A stretch of DNA of 64,000 bases from Leptotrichia sp. HSP-342 (GTDB lineage: Bacteria > Fusobacteriota > Fusobacteriia > Fusobacteriales > Leptotrichiaceae), in NCBI RefSeq assembly GCF_041199995.1, contig NZ_CP165646.1:1674001-1738000 (forward strand), written 5' to 3'. The notes beneath the pieces are model-generated. The model worked only from the letters and a program-made list of their open reading frames with translations. It was not told the DNA's origin and made no database searches. A program made the translations under genes and the position numbers. Positions 8,279-18,162 of this stretch are shown piece after piece. Numbering within the stretch: the first letter of the stretch is position 1; every line of letters starts with the position of its first letter.

Positions 8279-10957
8279 TTATCCCTTTACAACAATATTA
8301 ACTAGCTTATTAGGCACAACAATTACCTTGACAACTTCTTTTCCATCAACAAATTTTTGAACTTTTTCTGAAGAAAATGCTAATTTTTCAGCATCACCTT
8401 TTGAAATTCCAATTTGTGCAGGCAACATATCTCTAACTTTTCCATTTACTTGTAAAACCAAGTTAAAGTTGTTTTCCACAGTTAATTTTTCAACGAATGT
8501 TGGCCATTCTTGCTCAAAAGTAAGAGTTGTATTTCCTAAATCACTCCATAATTCATCCGCCACGTGCGGTGCAAAAGGTGCAATTAATAAAATCACTTTT
8601 TCAAGAACTTCATGCCATACTTTTTTACTTTCTGATGAAATATCATTTTTATCAATTACATTTTGCTTGTAAGTTGTCATATCGTTTAGAAGTTCCATTA
8701 TTGCGGCTATTGCTGTGTTAAAGTGGAAATCGTCCTCTATGCTGTCTGTAACTTTTTTCACTGTCTGATGTAATTTTTTCTGAATTTCCTTGTCTTTTTC
8801 ACTTCTTGCATCTAGATTAATTCCATAATTGTTTTCCTTTGAGGCATTTTTATCAGCAAAATCAGCTGTTGATGAAATTAACAGATAAAGTCTGTTTATG
8901 AATCTGTAAGCCCCTGCAAGTCCGTTCATATTCCATTCCAGCTCTTTTTCAGGCGGCGCGGCAAACAATGTGAACACTCTTGAAGAGTCAGCTCCGTATT
9001 CCTTCACGATTTCTTCAGGATCTACTCCGTTATTTTTAGATTTACTCATTTTTTCAACTTTTGTTGTCAATTCTTCTCCAGTTTCCTTAGAAACAGGCTT
9101 TCCATCCTTCATTTCCACTTCTCTTGGGAACAAGTATCTTCTTTCATTTTGAGAATAGTAAGAAGGCCCTAAAACCATTCCTTGTGTCAATAAACGCTTA
9201 AATGGCTCATTTGTGTCAACGTATCCTAAATCTCTTAGTGATTTGTGGAAAAATCTTGCATAAAGCAAGTGCATTACTGCATGCTCAATTCCACCGATAT
9301 ATTGATGAACTGGGGTCCAGTTATCTGCATCTTCCTTTTTAAACGGCTCTTTATCATTGTGAGAATCCAAATATCTCAAGTAATACCATGAAGAATCAAC
9401 GAAAGTATCCATTGTGTCAGTTTCTCTTCTACCTTTTTTCCCATTTGGCAAAATCACATTTTTAAATTCCTCGGAAGTTTCAAGTGGATTTCCCTTTCCG
9501 TTAAACTCAATATCTGTAGGCAATTTTACAGGCAAGTTTGCTTCTTCTTCCAAATAAATATTTCCATCTTCATCATAAATCACAGGAATTGGAGTTCCCC
9601 AGTATCTTTGTCTGCTGATTAACCAGTCATGAAGCCTATAATTTATAGTTGCCTTACCTTTTCCTAATTTTTCCAGTTTTTCTACAATCTTGATTTTTCC
9701 ATCTTCATTTGAAATTCCATCAAATTCTCCAGAATTAGTCATAATTCCATTTCCAGTAAAAATATTTTCAAATGTTTCTTCAAGCGTCAATTCATGGACA
9801 TTCTCATCTTTATCCACAGGATTTACCACAATTTTAATTGGCAAGTCATATTTTTTCGCAAAAGCCAAGTCTCTTGCGTCATGGGCAGGCACAGCCATAA
9901 CCGCTCCAGTCCCATAATCTATTAATACATAGTTTCCAATCCATAAAGGTACTTTTACATTATTTATTGGATTTATAACATAAAGTCCTGTAAACACACC
10001 CTCTTTTTCCTTATCTTCAGCAGTACGGCTAATTTTATCCTCATTAATCATAGCCTCAACTTTTTCCCTAATTTCAGGATTTTGCTTCAAAATAACTTCT
10101 TCTACTAACGGATGTTCAGGTGCCAAAGTCAAGTAAGTCGCCCCAAATAGCGTGTCCGCTCTCGTAGTAAACACAGTTATTACAACTTCACCTTTTTCAT
10201 TTTTTATAATATTCTCATTATTCCCTTTATAATCAAAGTCCAAAATAAAGTCTACTTCCGCTCCTGTTGATTTTCCAATCCAGTTTTTCTGCATAGCAAG
10301 CACTTGCTCAGGCCAATGACCTCTAAGTTCTTCATGTCCTTGCAGTAATTCTTCTGCATATTCTGTAATTTTGAAATACCATTGTGAAAGTTCCTTTTGA
10401 ATTACATCTGTTTTACCGTGTCGCCAGCATTTTCCGCCTTCAACCTGCTCATTTGCAAGTACGGTATTACAGTCTGGACACCAGTTTACATAAGATTTTT
10501 TCTTATAAACAAGACCTTTTTTATACATCTCAATAAAAAATTTCTGATTCCATTTATAGTATTCTGGAGTATAAGTACTAAGTTCTCTATCCCAGTCATA
10601 AGAAAGTCCCATAAGCTTCATCTGTCTTCTCATATTGTCAATATTAGCCTTTGTCCATTTCCCAGGATGTGCCCCGTTGTCAATTGCGGCATTTTCCGCA
10701 GGTAATCCAAAACTGTCCCACCCAAATGGATGCAACACGTTAAACCCCTTCATCTTCTTATATCTAGCAATCGCATCTCCAATCGCATAATTTCTCAAAT
10801 GCCCAACATGAAGCTTTCCAGATGGATACGCAAACATCTCAAGTACATAATAATTCTCTTTACCATCAACTTTATTTTCTGATTTAAAAACATCTCCTTC
10901 AAACCATTTATCTTGCCATTTTTTCTCAATTTCCGACGGTTTGTATTCCTTTATCAT
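8279..10957 (-). CDS. leuS: Leucyl-tRNA synthetase
   Basis: 892 residues, normal for bacterial LeuRS. Charges tRNA-Leu with leucine in the cytoplasm. The class I signature PSGKLHVGHLRNY is near residue 46, the zinc region WCPDCNTVLANEQVE near 158, the CP1 editing domain (VFTTRADTLFGATYL near 260) is present, and KMSKSKNNGVDPEEI is near 650. The C-terminal anticodon-binding and tail domains (NLVLQVNGKVRD) are complete. No T-box leader is visible upstream; a promoter with TTGAAA/TAAAAT is. Confidence 0.97.
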   Translation of the reverse strand: MIKEYKPSEIEKKWQDKWFEGDVFKSENKVDGKENYYVLEMFAYPSGKLHVGHLRNYAIGDAIARYKKMKGFNVLHPFGWDSFGLPAENAAIDNGAHPGKWTKANIDNMRRQMKLMGLSYDWDRELSTYTPEYYKWNQKFFIEMYKKGLVYKKKSYVNWCPDCNTVLANEQVEGGKCWRHGKTDVIQKELSQWYFKITEYAEELLQGHEELRGHWPEQVLAMQKNWIGKSTGAEVDFILDFDYKGNNENIIKNEKGEVVITVFTTRADTLFGATYLTLAPEHPLVEEVILKQNPEIREKVEAMINEDKISRTAEDKEKEGVFTGLYVINPINNVKVPLWIGNYVLIDYGTGAVMAVPAHDARDLAFAKKYDLPIKIVVNPVDKDENVHELTLEETFENIFTGNGIMTNSGEFDGISNEDGKIKIVEKLEKLGKGKATINYRLHDWLISRQRYWGTPIPVIYDEDGNIYLEEEANLPVKLPTDIEFNGKGNPLETSEEFKNVILPNGKKGRRETDTMDTFVDSSWYYLRYLDSHNDKEPFKKEDADNWTPVHQYIGGIEHAVMHLLYARFFHKSLRDLGYVDTNEPFKRLLTQGMVLGPSYYSQNERRYLFPREVEMKDGKPVSKETGEELTTKVEKMSKSKNNGVDPEEIVKEYGADSSRVFTLFAAPPEKELEWNMNGLAGAYRFINRLYLLISSTADFADKNASKENNYGINLDARSEKDKEIQKKLHQTVKKVTDSIEDDFHFNTAIAAIMELLNDMTTYKQNVIDKNDISSESKKVWHEVLEKVILLIAPFAPHVADELWSDLGNTTLTFEQEWPTFVEKLTVENNFNLVLQVNGKVRDMLPAQIGISKGDAEKLAFSSEKVQKFVDGKEVVKVIVVPNKLVNIVVKG

Positions 10958-11028
10958 TGTTTTCCTCCAATTTTTTTAGTATTTAATTTTATAATTTTAT
11001 TTTTTAGATCTAGCTTACAATATCTATT

Positions 11029-11056
11029 ATTTTATCATATTTAATAGATTTTTCAA
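11029..11056 (-). promoter_or_regulatory. Promoter of leuS
   Basis: Minus strand: TTGAAA (11051-11056), 16-base spacer ending in TGA, TAAAAT (11029-11034), about 70 bases before the leuS start. The rest of the 10958-11253 spacer shows no T-box motif and no gene. Confidence 0.5.
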
Positions 11057-11253
11057 AAGGTAATTTGATTAAGAAAATTTTATTTTACTTAATGAACTTT
11101 CAATTATATCTGCTTTATTACAAATTTTTCCTAAATTTATTTTCCCTTCATTAGCTTCTTATCCACAATAACAATAAAAATATTTAAAATTTCCTTCCTT
11201 TCCTAAATCTAAGCATTAAACATCCCTATTTCCAAAAATATTTCTTATTTTTT

Positions 11254-14200
11254 CTATTTCAACTTTATCCTCTCAGCCCCCACCAATTTCGCAACTTTCC
11301 TAATAAACTTGAGCGACAAGTTCACATTATATTTTTCAGACAGTTTTACAACTTCTTTTTTCTCATTCGTTTTAAATGCTAAAAATACTTGATTGTCACC
11401 TTTATTTTTTAAAATAATCTGCTTCAATTCCTGATTCTTTTCTTTCACTTCTTCATCAATTAAGATGTATAATTTCAGATTCTTGTTTTCTTCCAGATTT
11501 TCAATGTTGCAAATGTTGTTTAAAATAAGTGTATTTTTATTTTGCTCGGAATTTACAATTCCTTCCAGCACCATAATCTGCCCTTCCGTAATTTTATAGC
11601 CAAAAGTTATGTATTCTCTTGGAAAACAGACAACTTCAATGCTTTTTTGAAAATCTTCCATTTCAAATTTTACCATCGGATCTTTTCCAGCCCGTGTTGC
11701 AAATTTTTTTACATTTTTCACTATTCCGATAATTCGTACTTTTTTTAGCTCTTTTTGAGAAATTTCTGATATTTTATTATGGAAAATTATATTTATCAGA
11801 TTTTTTTTCTCATTTAAAGGATGGCTTGAAACATAGATTCCCAAATATTCCTTTTCATTTTGAAGCAATACTTTTTGAGAAAACTCATCGCTTTTTTCCA
11901 TCTGGAAGTCAACTGATATCTCCTTTTTCCCTCCGAATAAAATCATTTGCAAATCTTCTTCAGATTCATATTTTTTCTGGCTGTATTCTAGAACTTTGTC
12001 AATAGACTTATATTTTTCAAACCTGTTTCCATCAAGTCCATCCAATGCTCCCGATAAAATTAGCGATTCCAGCTGTTTTTTTGTAATTCCATTTTGCTTC
12101 ATCCGATATCCAAAATCTTTGTAGGAAACAAACTTTCCGTTTTTTCGTTCTTTTTTTATTTCATTAATTAATGCTGCTCCCACGCCCTTTATCGCAAAAA
12201 GTCCAAATCTTATTCCAACCTTTCCAAAATTTTCGTTATCCGCCTGATTTTCTTCAATTTCAAAATCATAATCAGACAAATTCACATCTGGCAAAAATAT
12301 ATTAATCCCTTTTTCCTTCGCTTCATTCACAAAAACAACAAATCTATCCAGATTATGCACTTCGGTTGTCATTATCGCAGCAAAAAATTCCAACGGATAA
12401 TTTGCCTTAAAATACGCTGTCCAGTAAACAATCAAGGCGTAAGCCGCCGAATGCGACTTGTTAAATCCATATCCACCAAATTTTTCAACTAAATCATAAA
12501 TTTCGTTTGCTTTTTTCGATAAAACTCCGTTTTTTTGAGCATTTGTTACAAATTTTTCACGATTTTTCTTCATTAGTTCAGGATTTTTCTTTCCAATCGC
12601 ACGCCGCAGCTCATCGGCTTCTCCAAGTGAATAATTTGCCATTTCACTCACAATTTTCATAACCTGCTCCTGATACAAAATTATTCCGTAAGTTTCCTCA
12701 AGTATGTATTTTAGGGAATCATCAATATATTTTATCTCAGTCCTGTTATTTTTCACATTGATAAAATCATCCACCATTCCACTTCGCAAAGGTCCTGGAC
12801 GGTACAGTGCAAGCAATGCGATTATGTCCTCAAATTTTTCAATTTTCATTTTCTTCATAAGGCTTCTGATTCCAGCCGACTCACATTGAAAAACTCCCAT
12901 TGTATCAGCTTTTGTAAGTAGTTCATAAGTTTTTTCATCATTTAGCGAAATATCATTTAAATCTATTTTTATTTTTCTTCTTTTCTCAATATTTTCCACA
13001 GTTTTCCGCAAAATTGTGAGATTTTTCAATCCAAGGAAATCCATTTTTAAAATTCCCAGCTCTTCCAGTTCCTTCATTTGATACTGTGTTGAAACAATCT
13101 TTGTTTTCCCATCAGAATAAGTTGGAATCTCATCGCTTAGCACATCTTTGGAAATAACAACTCCAGCCGCATGAACAGAGGCGTGCCGCACTTTACCCTC
13201 TAATTTAAGCGAATAATCAATCACTCTTTTTATTTCCCTGTCAGTTTCATACATTTTTCTAAGTTCAGGGATGTTGTTCAGGGCATCTTTCAATTCCGTA
13301 TTAAACGGTATCATTTTAGCGATTTTATCGACTTTTACAAGCGAAATATTTAACACACGCCCCACATCACGAATCGCAAGCCTTGCTTTTAGCGTTCCAA
13401 ACGTAATAATATGTGCCACATATTCTGCCCCGTATTTATTTACCACATAATTTATGACAATTTCCCGCTGTTCCTGATCAAAATCTATGTCAATATCTGG
13501 CATCGAAATACGTTCAGGATTCAAAAAACGTTCAAAAATCAGATTATACTCAAGCGGATCAATTTCCGTAATATTCAAAGCATATGAAACAATGCTCCCA
13601 GCCGCAGAACCCCTTCCAGGCCCAACATAAACCCCATTTTCACGTGAGAATTTTATAAAATCCCAGACAATGATAAAATATCCATTGTATCCCATTTTAT
13701 CAATAATTTCCAGCTCATACTCTGCACGCTCCAAAACATTTTCCAAATTATTTTTTAATAATTTTTCTCGAATTTTAATTTCTTTCATTTTCTGCCCAGA
13801 AATTTCATCTTTTGCAATCTCTTTTTCAATTATCTCAAAATTTTTATCCAGCTGCAATTTTTCAGAATCTGAAACAGATTTTTTCAAATATTTGTGAAAA
13901 AGTCCCTCAAATACTAGATTTCGTAAAAACTCCTTTTCACTTATATTTTGTGGCAACGAATATTTTGGAAATTTAAAATGATGAAACTCAAAATCAACAT
14001 TGCAGTTTTCCACAATTTTTTCCACATTATTAATTCCAGTTTCATAAAACTCGCTATATTCCTTATTTTCAAAACTTTTTTCTATTTCATTTTCAGATTT
14101 TAGATATAGGTCATCATACAAAATTTCACTATTTTCCGATTTTTCTGTATCAATTTTACTTCCCTCTTTTATTGATTCCACGATTTTCTGCAAAACCGTA

Positions 14201-14811
14201 TCTTCTCTATTCGGATAATAAACATCATTCGTAATAACAAAATTATCAAATTTATTTTTACGCACAATGTCAAAAAGCATTTTTCTAGCCTTTTCCAGCC
14301 TTTCCACAGCAGGAACTTCAATAAAAAAATTATCCCCAAAATCCTTACCAAGTTTCTCAACAACTCTTCTAACCTGAGTATTTTCCAAATCCAGAATACC
14401 CTTTATAACCTCACTATTTATGCCACCTGACAAAATATACAAGTCATCTGAATATTTTTTCAATTCATCATACTTAATTTTATTCCTATTCCGTGTAAAC
14501 CTGCTATATGAAATTGACGACAATTTTGATAAATTTTTATACCCATTCTGATTTTTAGCAAGCAAAGTAAGCGAAAACTCCCCCACTTTCTCCAGTCCGT
14601 CAAGAAAGACCTCAAGTCCAATAATAGGCTTTATTCCAGCATTTTTGCACTTCTTAAAAAACTCAATTGCCCCAAACATCGAAGTATCGGTAATTGCAAG
14701 TGCTTTTATTCCAATTTCCTTAGCCTTTTCAACATATTCATCTATTTTTCCTACTCCTTCAAGCAGTGAATACTCGGTATGCAATTTCAAATGTACAAAT
14801 TTATTTCCCAT
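11254..14811 (-). CDS. dnaE: DNA polymerase III alpha subunit, DnaE type
   Basis: 1185 residues; the replicative polymerase. The N-terminal PHP domain (FVHLKLHTEYSLLEGVGKI, then ALAITDTSMFGAIEF) opens the protein. The polymerase core follows with VGPGRGSAAGSIVSYAL near 385 and SMPDIDIDFDQEQRE near 430 (catalytic aspartates), then GFNKSHSAAYALIVYWTAY near 790. The helix-hairpin-helix and OB-fold regions complete the C-terminus. It lacks an exonuclease insert, so it is DnaE and not PolC. The HAD phosphatase gene ends 34 bases before its start, so the two are probably co-transcribed. Confidence 0.97.
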   Translation of the reverse strand: MGNKFVHLKLHTEYSLLEGVGKIDEYVEKAKEIGIKALAITDTSMFGAIEFFKKCKNAGIKPIIGLEVFLDGLEKVGEFSLTLLAKNQNGYKNLSKLSSISYSRFTRNRNKIKYDELKKYSDDLYILSGGINSEVIKGILDLENTQVRRVVEKLGKDFGDNFFIEVPAVERLEKARKMLFDIVRKNKFDNFVITNDVYYPNREDTVLQKIVESIKEGSKIDTEKSENSEILYDDLYLKSENEIEKSFENKEYSEFYETGINNVEKIVENCNVDFEFHHFKFPKYSLPQNISEKEFLRNLVFEGLFHKYLKKSVSDSEKLQLDKNFEIIEKEIAKDEISGQKMKEIKIREKLLKNNLENVLERAEYELEIIDKMGYNGYFIIVWDFIKFSRENGVYVGPGRGSAAGSIVSYALNITEIDPLEYNLIFERFLNPERISMPDIDIDFDQEQREIVINYVVNKYGAEYVAHIITFGTLKARLAIRDVGRVLNISLVKVDKIAKMIPFNTELKDALNNIPELRKMYETDREIKRVIDYSLKLEGKVRHASVHAAGVVISKDVLSDEIPTYSDGKTKIVSTQYQMKELEELGILKMDFLGLKNLTILRKTVENIEKRRKIKIDLNDISLNDEKTYELLTKADTMGVFQCESAGIRSLMKKMKIEKFEDIIALLALYRPGPLRSGMVDDFINVKNNRTEIKYIDDSLKYILEETYGIILYQEQVMKIVSEMANYSLGEADELRRAIGKKNPELMKKNREKFVTNAQKNGVLSKKANEIYDLVEKFGGYGFNKSHSAAYALIVYWTAYFKANYPLEFFAAIMTTEVHNLDRFVVFVNEAKEKGINIFLPDVNLSDYDFEIEENQADNENFGKVGIRFGLFAIKGVGAALINEIKKERKNGKFVSYKDFGYRMKQNGITKKQLESLILSGALDGLDGNRFEKYKSIDKVLEYSQKKYESEEDLQMILFGGKKEISVDFQMEKSDEFSQKVLLQNEKEYLGIYVSSHPLNEKKNLINIIFHNKISEISQKELKKVRIIGIVKNVKKFATRAGKDPMVKFEMEDFQKSIEVVCFPREYITFGYKITEGQIMVLEGIVNSEQNKNTLILNNICNIENLEENKNLKLYILIDEEVKEKNQELKQIILKNKGDNQVFLAFKTNEKKEVVKLSEKYNVNLSLKFIRKVAKLVGAERIKLK

Positions 14812-14845
14812 AATTTCTACCTAATTTCTATTTTTATAAAAATAC

Positions 14846-15637
14846 CTAAAGTTCTTTTATCACTTCATAAATCCCATCTTCATCATTTGACAAAGTAATT
14901 TTGTCATCTGAAAATTTCTCTTTCAGATCTTCTGTTGCATTCCCCATAAGATACCCATATCTCACAAACTTCAACATTTCCAAATCATTCCACTGATCCC
15001 CAAATGCCATTGTTTCTTCTGGAGAAATATTATATTTTTTCAAGAGTTCCTTTATTGCCAAACCTTTATTTACTTCCTTATTCAAGCATTCTAAATAATG
15101 TGGCTTTGAAAATACAAAATTAATATGTGGCAATTTTTCTTCCAATTCCTTTTTTAACTCCAGTAAAATCGAATTTTCTGCAATAAATAATGCTTTTGTA
15201 GAAGTTTTTCCAATGAATTCGTCAAAATTTTTCACATAATATGGAATTTCCACGCTTTCTGAATATTTTTTACCTTCATCTGTTTCATTTTCAATATATA
15301 ACTTGTCATCCATATATAAATTTAAGTGAATCCCCTTTTCTCTTGAAACTTTGATAAGTTCCTTAACATCTTGTGCCTCAACAGGTTTTTCAAAGATAAC
15401 TTCATTATTTAACGGATTTGTAACTCTCCCGCCATTATAATTAATTACTGGATTTTTTATACCCAGCATTTCCACAAAAGGCTTTGATGAAATAAAGGTT
15501 CTCCCAGTTGCAATAAATGTTTTCACTCCCTTTTCTTCCAATTCTCTCAATTTTTTTATCAAATTTTCCGAAACTTTATGCTCACTTGTCAGCACTGTTC
15601 CATCCAAATCCATAAATATCGCTTTTATATTATTCAT
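14846..15637 (-). CDS. Cof-type HAD-IIB family phosphatase
   Basis: 263 residues. HAD motif I is IFMDLDGTVLTS at the N-terminus (nucleophile Asp10), motif II includes FIATGRTF, and motif IV is GDQWNDLEML near 216; the cap domain of the IIB type lies between. The family dephosphorylates sugar phosphates, flavin mononucleotide and similar small phosphates, and the substrate of this copy cannot be predicted. It lies between the cysteine desulfurase and dnaE genes, all in one direction. Confidence 0.88.
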   Translation of the reverse strand: MNNIKAIFMDLDGTVLTSEHKVSENLIKKLRELEEKGVKTFIATGRTFISSKPFVEMLGIKNPVINYNGGRVTNPLNNEVIFEKPVEAQDVKELIKVSREKGIHLNLYMDDKLYIENETDEGKKYSESVEIPYYVKNFDEFIGKTSTKALFIAENSILLELKKELEEKLPHINFVFSKPHYLECLNKEVNKGLAIKELLKKYNISPEETMAFGDQWNDLEMLKFVRYGYLMGNATEDLKEKFSDDKITLSNDEDGIYEVIKEL

Positions 15638-15724
15638 TTTAATTTCCTTTCTACTAACAATTTGTTAAATTTCTCTTTCTTATTTTTTTAAAACTATCTG
15701 ATAATCTTTTTTATAATTCTATAT

Positions 15725-16861
15725 TTAAATAACTTCAATTAAATTTTCTACAAAATAATCTATTTCTTCAATAGTCGTATCTTTACCAATACTCATTCTA
15801 AATGAACCTTTCAATTCCTCATCAGTAAGTCCCATAGCCTTCAAAACGTGCGAATTTTCAAGCGAGCCTGACATGCATGCAGAACCGCCGCTTATACAGA
15901 TTCCTCTTAAATCCAGTGCTACCAGCAGCATTTGAATATCCACTCCTTCTATGTAGACATTCGTTGTTGTTTTTATTCTGTTGGCTTTTTCTCCATTTAT
16001 CCGTATTTTTTTACCTAATTTTTTAATTTCAGTTATCAGTTTATTTTCTAGATAATTATGTAGTTTATCTTCTTTTTCCGACATTTCTTCCAAATTTTCA
16101 TAAACTTCCTCAAGTGCCACACCAAGTCCCAAAATTCCGTGAACATTTTCCGTTCCAGCCCGTCTGTTCCTTTCCTGCGAGCCACCCCAGATTTCCTTTT
16201 CAACCGAATATTTTTTATCAATAAATACAAATCCTGCTCCCTTAGGCCCATAAAATTTATGAGCGGTTGCTGTCAAAGCATTTATTTTCAAATCTTTTGG
16301 CAAAATTTTCAATTTCCCTATTGCCTGAACTGCATCTGTATGAAAAAATATATTTCTCTCTGCCAAAATTTCCCCAATTTCCTTAATTGGCTGAATAACC
16401 CCAGTTTCATTATTCACAAACATTATCGAAACAAGAGCCGTATCTTCCCTCAATTCCTGTTTTAACTCCTCAATATCCACAACTCCATTCTCATCAACAC
16501 TAATGTACGAAACTTCATACCCTTCATTTTCCAGCTGCTCAAAGGTTTTTAAAATCGTAGAATGCTCAATCTTAGATGTTATGATATGTTTTCCTTTATC
16601 ATTGTTTGCCTTTAAAAATCCCCTTATTGCAAGATTATTCCCTTCGGCTCCGCCAGATGTAAACACAATTTCAGTTGTTTCAACCTTTAAATTCTGCGCT
16701 ACAATATGTCTTGCCCTTTCCACAGCTGATTTTGCACGTTGTCCCAATGAATGCACAGAAGACGGATTTCCATAATTTTCGCTAAACGATTTTGTCATCT
16801 CTTCTATCACTTTGTCCGACATTTTTGTAGTTGCAGCATTATCTAAATACACTATTTTCAT
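15725..16861 (-). CDS. Cysteine desulfurase (NifS/IscS family)
   Basis: 378 residues. A PLP enzyme that removes sulfur from cysteine for Fe-S clusters and tRNA thiolation. It starts with the typical IVYLDNAATTKMSDKVIEEM, has the PLP-lysine in ATAHKFYGPKGAGF near 205, and the persulfide cysteine in GGSACMSGSLENSHVL near 330. No scaffold (iscU/nifU) or mnmA gene is adjacent in the window, so NifS versus IscS cannot be decided. Confidence 0.92.
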   Translation of the reverse strand: MKIVYLDNAATTKMSDKVIEEMTKSFSENYGNPSSVHSLGQRAKSAVERARHIVAQNLKVETTEIVFTSGGAEGNNLAIRGFLKANNDKGKHIITSKIEHSTILKTFEQLENEGYEVSYISVDENGVVDIEELKQELREDTALVSIMFVNNETGVIQPIKEIGEILAERNIFFHTDAVQAIGKLKILPKDLKINALTATAHKFYGPKGAGFVFIDKKYSVEKEIWGGSQERNRRAGTENVHGILGLGVALEEVYENLEEMSEKEDKLHNYLENKLITEIKKLGKKIRINGEKANRIKTTTNVYIEGVDIQMLLVALDLRGICISGGSACMSGSLENSHVLKAMGLTDEELKGSFRMSIGKDTTIEEIDYFVENLIEVI

Positions 16862-16964
16862 TTTTAACTTTCTTCTCCTTTTTTCATTTCATTATTTTAT
16901 AATTTATAAAATTCTGTTATTTTAATCCTAAAATACATTTTACTTTTCTAATCATCTACTTATC

Positions 16965-18008
16965 TTACCAAAAAATATATTTTTTTCTAAAAACCGGAAA
17001 TTTCCTATCTACATACTCATTAACATAACATTGAGCTTCAGCATAACTTCCCATTATATTTAAAAAATCCAAAGAATCCTTAAAAATTCCTATTTTTTCA
17101 TTTTCCACTTTAAGTGCGATAATATAAGGAAATATTCTATTAAAATAATTAAGTTTTTCTTCTTCTGTTTCAAATTTATCTATTTTATTTTTCTCCGCAG
17201 TTTCAAAATACATTTTTAAACCTTCAATATACTCCATTTTTCGCCGTCCTGAAACTGTATATTTTCCTATTGCCTTTTCATAAACCAAAAATATTATTCC
17301 CAAAATAAACAGGCTTAATCCCAAATAAATCTCCATATACATCATTACAGCAACAATTATTCCCAACATAACTGCTGCATATAAAAACTTTAAAATTCCT
17401 TCAGACATCCCATGTACATACTCAAGCAATATAAATATAAACATTGTACCAATAATAGCACTTTCAAGATTCCCTTGTAATAATTTCAATAATATAAAAA
17501 CTATAGAAATCGCTATTCCAGATATTACAGGGACAAAAAACAAATAATTATTTTTGTAAATCATCCTTTTATATTTTTTTTCCAAAAAATGTACAATACG
17601 GTTTTTAAATCCAATAATCCCTATTTTATTTCCAAACAAATCATTTTCCGAAAGAACATCCAGCAAATTATTTTCCTCTTGAAATAAAGTTTCCTTCCTC
17701 AATTTCAAATTATCTCTATTTTTCTTATTCAAAATATACTTTTTATTCCCTGTCCCAGTTTCATCAACTTCAGAAATGTATCCTTTCAGTATTAACGACA
17801 ATATTCCAATTTTCAATATTTCCTTTGAATCTCTCTCGCCATTAATATAAGCTACAAACATTGCAGAAATATTATCTGGCACATTAAATTCAGGAACAAC
17901 TGCCTTTCTTTTCGGATCTCTGCCAAAGAAATACCAAGTTGAGATAGAATAAACTGCAACAAGTATAACCATAACAATCTCAATTATAACTATATAAGAT
18001 TTATTCAT
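16965..18008 (-). CDS. Shortened DUF2207-family membrane protein
   Basis: 347 residues. It aligns with the second half of the two larger neighbours: a membrane helix, then STWYFFGRDPKRKAVVPEFN, INGERDSKEILKIGILSLILKGY, four central hydrophobic segments (about 165-245), and GRRKMEYIEGLKMYFETAEKN. It lacks the signal peptide and extracellular DUF2207 domain and also the Gly-rich tail. AAGGAG precedes the ATG at a good distance, so this is a short expressed version, perhaps a derived paralogue, and not obviously a pseudogene. Function unknown. Confidence 0.75.
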   Translation of the reverse strand: MNKSYIVIIEIVMVILVAVYSISTWYFFGRDPKRKAVVPEFNVPDNISAMFVAYINGERDSKEILKIGILSLILKGYISEVDETGTGNKKYILNKKNRDNLKLRKETLFQEENNLLDVLSENDLFGNKIGIIGFKNRIVHFLEKKYKRMIYKNNYLFFVPVISGIAISIVFILLKLLQGNLESAIIGTMFIFILLEYVHGMSEGILKFLYAAVMLGIIVAVMMYMEIYLGLSLFILGIIFLVYEKAIGKYTVSGRRKMEYIEGLKMYFETAEKNKIDKFETEEEKLNYFNRIFPYIIALKVENEKIGIFKDSLDFLNIMGSYAEAQCYVNEYVDRKFPVFRKKYIFW

Positions 18009-18135
18009 TAATAAGCTCCTTAAAATTCAAATTACATTTTTTGTATTCTGTTGGATTTATCTGTATTCTTGCACAAATTTAAAAAAATAATATTTATACC
18101 AATATTATAAACTAAAAAACAATACTTTACAACAA

Positions 18136-18162
18136 GAAAAAAAGCCAGTATTTCTACCAGCT
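18136..18162 (-). terminator. Intrinsic terminator overlapping the 3' end of the 630-residue DUF2207 gene
   Basis: Minus strand: AGCTGGTA/TACTGGCT stem (two G-U pairs) around GAAA, then seven T. The 5' arm contains the Ser-Trp codons and the first two bases of the stop codon, so the hairpin is partly coding sequence. Confidence 0.8.

Noticed and set aside
10958..11253. T-box leader before leuS
   Set aside because: No T-box core or terminator/antiterminator pair is visible; only a plain promoter is seen.
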